Source: Oscillospiraceae bacterium (GTDB lineage: Bacteria; Bacillota; Clostridia; Oscillospirales; Oscillospiraceae). Taken from it: a stretch of 64,000 bases of DNA. Each line of letters opens with the position of its first letter. The stretch's first letter is position 1. Positions 60,632 through 64,000 of the stretch are shown here, one piece after another. Under the pieces are notes generated by a model that was not told the origin of the DNA, made no database searches, and worked only from the letters and a program-made list of their open reading frames with translations. Location: NCBI GenBank assembly GCA_015068065.1, contig SVLE01000002.1, positions 19,172 to 83,171 of the forward strand, written 5' to 3'. Position numbers and translations under genes: made by a program.

Positions 60632-61843
60632 ATGGTTAATGTCGCAATTCTTGGTTTTGGCACCGTCGGTTCCGGCGTGGCCGAAGTTCTGACCATGAAC
60701 CAGGCGCTGATCGACCGGCGCACCAATCAGCAGGTCCGTCTGAAGTACATTCTGGACGTGCGTGACTTCCCCGACAGCCCTTATAAGGACTGCTTCGTCA
60801 AGGACTTCTCTGTCATTGAGAACGATCCCGAGGTGGATATCGTGGTGGAGACCATCGGTGGTGCCACCGTGGCTCTGGACTTTACCCGCCGTGCGCTGGC
60901 CGCCGGCAAGAGCGTGGTCTCCTCCAACAAGGAACTGGTAGCCACCCATGGCTATGATCTGCTGCAGCTGGCCAAAGAAAAGGGCGTCAGCTACCTCTTC
61001 GAGGCCAGTGTGGGCGGCGGCATCCCCGTGCTGCGTCCCCTGACCAACTGTCTGGCCGGCAACGAGGTCGAGCAGGTGTGCGGCATCCTCAACGGCACTA
61101 CCAACTACATCCTCACCCGGATGATCCGTGCCGGTCTGTCCTTCGAGCAGGCTTTGAAAGAGGCTCAGGACAACGGCTATGCCGAGCGTGATCCCTCCGC
61201 CGATATCGAAGGCCACGACGCCTGCCGCAAAATCTGTATTCTGGCCGCCCTGTCCTTCGACGAGCATGTCTATCCCGAGCAGGTGCCCACTCAGGGCATC
61301 ACCGCCATCACCCTTGCCGATGTGGATTACGCCAACTCCTGTGGTTACAAAATCAAGCTGTTGGGCCGCGCCCTGCGCATGGACGAAGGCAAGATCTGTG
61401 CTTACGTGGCCCCCCATTTGGTCAACGGCTCCGATCCCTTGGCAGGCGTAGAGGACGTATTCAACGCCATCAAGATCACCGGCAATGCCGTAGGTGACGC
61501 CATGTTCTACGGCCGCGGTGCCGGCAAGCTCCCCACCGCCAGTGCCGTGGTTGGCGATATCGCCGATATCGCCAAGGACGTCAAGACCCGCAAGTGCAAC
61601 GAGTGGGGTCCCGGCTCCAAGGAACTGGTGGAAACTCCCGACGCTCTGGCTTTCCGCTGGTACGTGCGTGCCAACGGCACCATGGATGCGGCCCGCAAGG
61701 CCTGCGGCGAACTCACCGCACTGGCCCGTGGCGGCGCCCCTGCGCAGGAGATCGCGTTCCTCACCGAGGAAATGACTCAGGCCCAGCTGGAGGTAAAGCT
61801 GGCCGGTCTGGACGTGCAGTCTGTGATCCGGGTACTGGCCTGA
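60632..61843 (+). CDS. hom: homoserine dehydrogenase
   Basis: The 403-residue enzyme reduces aspartate semialdehyde to homoserine, toward threonine and methionine. It shows the NAD(P) loop VAILGFGTVGSGVAEVL, VVSSNKELVATHG, FEASVGGGIPVLRPL, GILNGTTNYILTRM and the catalytic region EGHDACRKICILAALSF. The C-terminal part after about residue 335 is shorter than in typical enzymes of about 430 residues, so the regulatory ACT domain looks reduced. The ATG follows GAGGTGAAAGAA. Confidence 0.96.
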   Translation: MVNVAILGFGTVGSGVAEVLTMNQALIDRRTNQQVRLKYILDVRDFPDSPYKDCFVKDFSVIENDPEVDIVVETIGGATVALDFTRRALAAGKSVVSSNKELVATHGYDLLQLAKEKGVSYLFEASVGGGIPVLRPLTNCLAGNEVEQVCGILNGTTNYILTRMIRAGLSFEQALKEAQDNGYAERDPSADIEGHDACRKICILAALSFDEHVYPEQVPTQGITAITLADVDYANSCGYKIKLLGRALRMDEGKICAYVAPHLVNGSDPLAGVEDVFNAIKITGNAVGDAMFYGRGAGKLPTASAVVGDIADIAKDVKTRKCNEWGPGSKELVETPDALAFRWYVRANGTMDAARKACGELTALARGGAPAQEIAFLTEEMTQAQLEVKLAGLDVQSVIRVLA

Positions 61844-61876
61844 TTTCCCAAGACCATTTTAGGAGGTATATAAATC

Positions 61877-63103
61877 ATGGCTCTTATCGTACAGAAATTC
61901 GGCGGCTCCTCCGTCGCCAACGCCGAGCGCATGTTCAATGTGGCTCGCATCATCTCCGAAACCTACAAGCAGGGCAACGATGTCGTGGTCGTTCTGTCTG
62001 CTCAGGGTGACACCACCGACGACCTGATCGCCAAGGCCAAGGAGATCAATCCCAACGCCTCCAAGCGCGAGATGGATATGCTCCTGTCCACCGGCGAGCA
62101 GATCTCCGTCTCCCTTTGCGCCATGGCGCTGGAGTCCATGGGCTTCCAGGCCGTGTCCCTGACCGGCTGGCAGGCCGGTATGCTCACCGACTCCAATTAC
62201 GGAGTCGCGCGCATCAAGCGGGTGCGCGCCGAGCGTATCCAGAAGGAGCTGGACAAGAAGAAGATCGTCCTCGTCACCGGCTTCCAGGGCATCAACAAGT
62301 ATGATGACATCACCACTCTGGGCCGCGGCGGCTCGGATACCTCTGCGGTGGCACTGGCCGCCGCCCTGCACGCCGACCTGTGCCAGATCTACACCGATGT
62401 GGACGGCGTGTACACCGCCGACCCCCGCCACGTCACCGGCGCCAAGAAACTGGATGAGATCACCTTCGACGAGATGCTGGAACTGGCCAGCCTCGGCGCA
62501 CAGGTGCTCCACAACCGCTCGGTCGAGATGGCCAAGCGCTATAACGTCAATATGGAAGTCCTTTCCAGCCTGAGCGGAAAGCCCGGCACCAAAGTCAAGG
62601 AGGTTGTCAAAACCATGGAAAAAACTCATGTCAGCGGCGTTGCCAAGGATAAAAATGTAGCCCGTGTGGCTCTGGTCGGTCTGGAGGACCGCCCGGGTAT
62701 CGCCTTTAAGATCTTCTCTCTGCTGGCCAAGGAAAAGGTCAATGTGGACATCATCCTGCAATCCATCGGCCGCAATGCGTCCAAGGACATCAGCTTCACC
62801 GTCTCTCAGGACGATATGGAGCGCGCCAAAGAGGTCATGGAGGCCAATCAGGATATCATCGGCTTCAACTCTCTGGAAGTCACCGACAAGGTCGCCAAGA
62901 TCTCCATCGTAGGTGCCGGCATGGCCAACAACTCCGGCGTGGCCTGCAAGATGTTCGAGGCCCTGTTCTCCGCCGGCATCAACATCAATATGATTTCCAC
63001 CAGCGAGATCAAGGTCTCCGTTCTGGTGGACGAGCGGGACGCGGAGCGTGCCGTTCAGGCCATCCACGACCGCTTCTTCAGCGAGTTTGGCGGCGCCAAC
63101 TAA
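61877..63103 (+). CDS. lysC: aspartate kinase
   Basis: The 408-residue enzyme phosphorylates aspartate, the first step to lysine, diaminopimelate, threonine and methionine. The kinase domain shows LIVQKFGGSSVAN, VVVLSAQGDTTDDLI and TTLGRGGSDTSAVALAA; two C-terminal ACT domains (VALVGLEDRPGIAFKIFSLLA; ISIVGAGMANNSGVACKMFEAL) give feedback control. The ATG follows TAGGAGG. It is the last gene of the ACT-hom-lysC operon. Confidence 0.97.
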   Translation: MALIVQKFGGSSVANAERMFNVARIISETYKQGNDVVVVLSAQGDTTDDLIAKAKEINPNASKREMDMLLSTGEQISVSLCAMALESMGFQAVSLTGWQAGMLTDSNYGVARIKRVRAERIQKELDKKKIVLVTGFQGINKYDDITTLGRGGSDTSAVALAAALHADLCQIYTDVDGVYTADPRHVTGAKKLDEITFDEMLELASLGAQVLHNRSVEMAKRYNVNMEVLSSLSGKPGTKVKEVVKTMEKTHVSGVAKDKNVARVALVGLEDRPGIAFKIFSLLAKEKVNVDIILQSIGRNASKDISFTVSQDDMERAKEVMEANQDIIGFNSLEVTDKVAKISIVGAGMANNSGVACKMFEALFSAGININMISTSEIKVSVLVDERDAERAVQAIHDRFFSEFGGAN

Positions 63104-63118
63104 CTCAATTCGTCCCTA

Positions 63119-63151
63119 CATGGGCGGAGCATCGCTCCGCCCATGTTTTTT
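63119..63151 (+). terminator. terminator of the hom-lysC operon
   Basis: CATGGGCGGAGC and GCTCCGCCCATG form a 12-bp stem with loop ATC, followed by TTTTTT. Confidence 0.95.
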
Positions 63152-63174
63152 CTTAAAAAAGTTTGTTTCAGCTA

Positions 63175-63203
63175 TTGACATTCCTCTTTTTGACTGGTAT
63201 ACT
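63175..63203 (+). promoter_or_regulatory. promoter of the infC-rpmI operon
   Basis: TTGACA, 17 bases and TATACT are nearly perfect consensus. Confidence 0.9.
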
Positions 63204-63209
63204 GTCAAC

Positions 63210-63366
63210 GCAAAATAAAGCAGGAACGGTCCCCGTCCTCACCCCAGGCTTCGGGCTCAAGGGTTAACATGGTAACGTCGCGTCGGTTTTCCGGCGTTGT
63301 TTTCACGTGTGTGCGGGTGCCATTTCGGCTTGCCGCACATTTATTTTTGTCTGGAGGTGCTTTCCC
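63210..63366 (+). promoter_or_regulatory. structured leader of infC, candidate ribosomal-protein-type autoregulatory leader
   Basis: About 155 bases separate the promoter from the infC start. They hold paired segments AGGAACGG/CCGTCCT, and CGTCGG-TTTT-CCGGCG followed by TTGTTTT, which could act as an attenuator. In Bacillus the infC-rpmI-rplT leader is bound by L20. I could not fold it to match the L20 leader, so the type is unproven. Confidence 0.5.
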
Positions 63367-63897
63367 ATCGCTAACACAGCTCATCAGATCAACGAAGAAA
63401 TCCGTGACAAAGAGCTCCGCCTGATTTCCGAAACCGGCGAGCAGCTGGGCATCATGTCCGCGCAGGAGGCCCTGAAGCTAGCCGAGGAGCAGGGTCTGGA
63501 TCTGGTCAAGATCTCTCCCAATGCCGTGCCCCCTGTCTGCAAGGTCATGGACTACGGCAAGTTCCGGTTCGAGCAGACCAAGCGCGAGAAGGAAGCCCGT
63601 AAAAACCAGCGCGTGGTAGAAATCAAAGAAGTCCGCATGTCCCCCAGTATCGACGTGAACGACTTCAATGTCAAGCTGCGCAACGCTCAGAAGTTCCTGG
63701 GCGAGGGAAACCGTGTCAAGGTCACCGTCCGCTTCCGCGGCCGCGAAATGGCTCACACCGATATCGGTCAGGGCCTGCTGGTCAAGTTTGCCGAGGATTG
63801 CAAGGACTGCGCTGTCCTGGACAAGGAGCCCAAGCTGGAAGGTCGGCACATGTCCATCTTCCTGTCCCCCAAGTCCGCAAAAGAAACGAAAAAATAA
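63367..63897 (+). CDS. infC: translation initiation factor IF-3
   Basis: The 176-residue factor prevents subunit joining and checks start codons. The reading frame IANTAHQINEEIRDKELRLIS begins at ATC (63367), nine bases after GGAGG, and no ATG or GTG is available between the ribosome site and the conserved N-terminus. Rare AUU/AUC/AUA starts are the known device by which IF-3 represses its own translation. Domains seen are the N-terminal NEEIRDKELRLI and the C-terminal VKVTVRFRGREMAHTDIGQGLL. rpmI follows after 18 bases. Confidence 0.96.
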   Translation: MANTAHQINEEIRDKELRLISETGEQLGIMSAQEALKLAEEQGLDLVKISPNAVPPVCKVMDYGKFRFEQTKREKEARKNQRVVEIKEVRMSPSIDVNDFNVKLRNAQKFLGEGNRVKVTVRFRGREMAHTDIGQGLLVKFAEDCKDCAVLDKEPKLEGRHMSIFLSPKSAKETKK

Positions 63898-63915
63898 GAA
63901 AAGGAGTTTTCTGTT

Positions 63916-64000
63916 ATGCCGAAGATCAAGACTCACAGCGGCGCCAAGAAGCGCTTCTCCCTCACCAAGAGCGGCAAGGTCAAGCGTGCCATGACCAAAA
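63916..64000 (+). CDS. rpmI: 50S ribosomal protein L35, cut by the window end
   Basis: Only the first 28 codons are present: [20 protein letters not shown] and KVKRAMTK, the standard bL35 N-terminus. The ATG lies nine bases after AAGGAG. rplT is expected to follow outside the window. Confidence 0.96.
   Translation, partial: MPKIKTHSGAKKRFSLTKSGKVKRAMTK

Overview
The window reads as chromosomal DNA of an anaerobic, low-motility-signal, spore-forming Firmicute of class Clostridia, most likely in the Oscillospiraceae/Ruminococcaceae. This rests on high-GC clostridial-style coding (roughly high fifties percent by eye), strong Shine-Dalgarno sites, spore genes (spmA, spmB, a GerS-like lipoprotein, a SpoVD-type PBP), a T-box on valS, GatCAB instead of a complete glutaminyl-tRNA pathway, and AbrB/MraZ/RadC/RecD2 proteins of firmicute type. 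Almost all genes from about 2.4 to 57.2 kb lie on the minus strand; the ends and a few islands are on plus. No integrase, IS element, prophage or CRISPR array was found. Promoters are unusually close to consensus (about fifteen -35/-10 pairs with 16-18 bp spacers).

Layout. 0-2.4 kb: four tRNAs (Asp, Phe, Gly, Cys), a phosphohexomutase and a lone tRNA-Leu. 2.4-7.4 kb (minus): spmA-spmB-nnrD-GerS-like lipoprotein-alr-mazF-secreted protein, a compact spore/cell-wall run. 7.5-11.1 kb: an AbrB-like regulator, then ftsE-ftsX-a 35-aa membrane protein-M23 hydrolase, with two tandem WalR-type boxes upstream. 11.1-16.9 kb: a low-GC methyltransferase, a PucR/CdaR-type regulator, RsuA, a DUF4830 protein, MscS, an MntR-like repressor and a ferredoxin-type aldo/keto reductase. 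16.9-22 kb: valS with T-box, mreB, comF and a ribbon-helix-helix protein. 22-32.2 kb: a long co-directional DNA repair run (uvrB-traX-ybaK-eamA-uvrA-PF06695-small protein-recD2) behind a promoter holding a LexA box. 32.2-39.8 kb: pyrE-radC, a KdpDE-like two-component pair, lysA-lrgA-lrgB, and a uracil permease that is frameshifted and preceded by a leader-peptide/terminator arrangement. 39.8-52.9 kb: the division and cell wall (dcw) cluster mraZ-rsmH-ftsL-spoVD/ftsI-(degenerate murE)-mraY-ftsW-murG-murA-ftsQ and ftsZ. 53-57.2 kb: gatCAB, a DUF378 protein, an SRP RNA and a DUF1292 protein. 57.4-64 kb (plus): a class A PBP, ACT protein-hom-lysC, and infC-rpmI (cut by the window end).

The genes mostly serve cell envelope growth and division (dcw, FtsEX-hydrolase, MreB, PBP1, Alr, LysA, LysC), spore formation, nucleotide excision repair, and translation. 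The most interesting points are a Mur ligase homologue in the murE position that has lost its ATP-binding and substrate motifs, a translated leader that ends inside an intrinsic terminator upstream of a uracil permease, tandem WalR-like boxes in front of the FtsEX/hydrolase operon, and an SOS-type promoter in front of an eight-gene repair/membrane operon.
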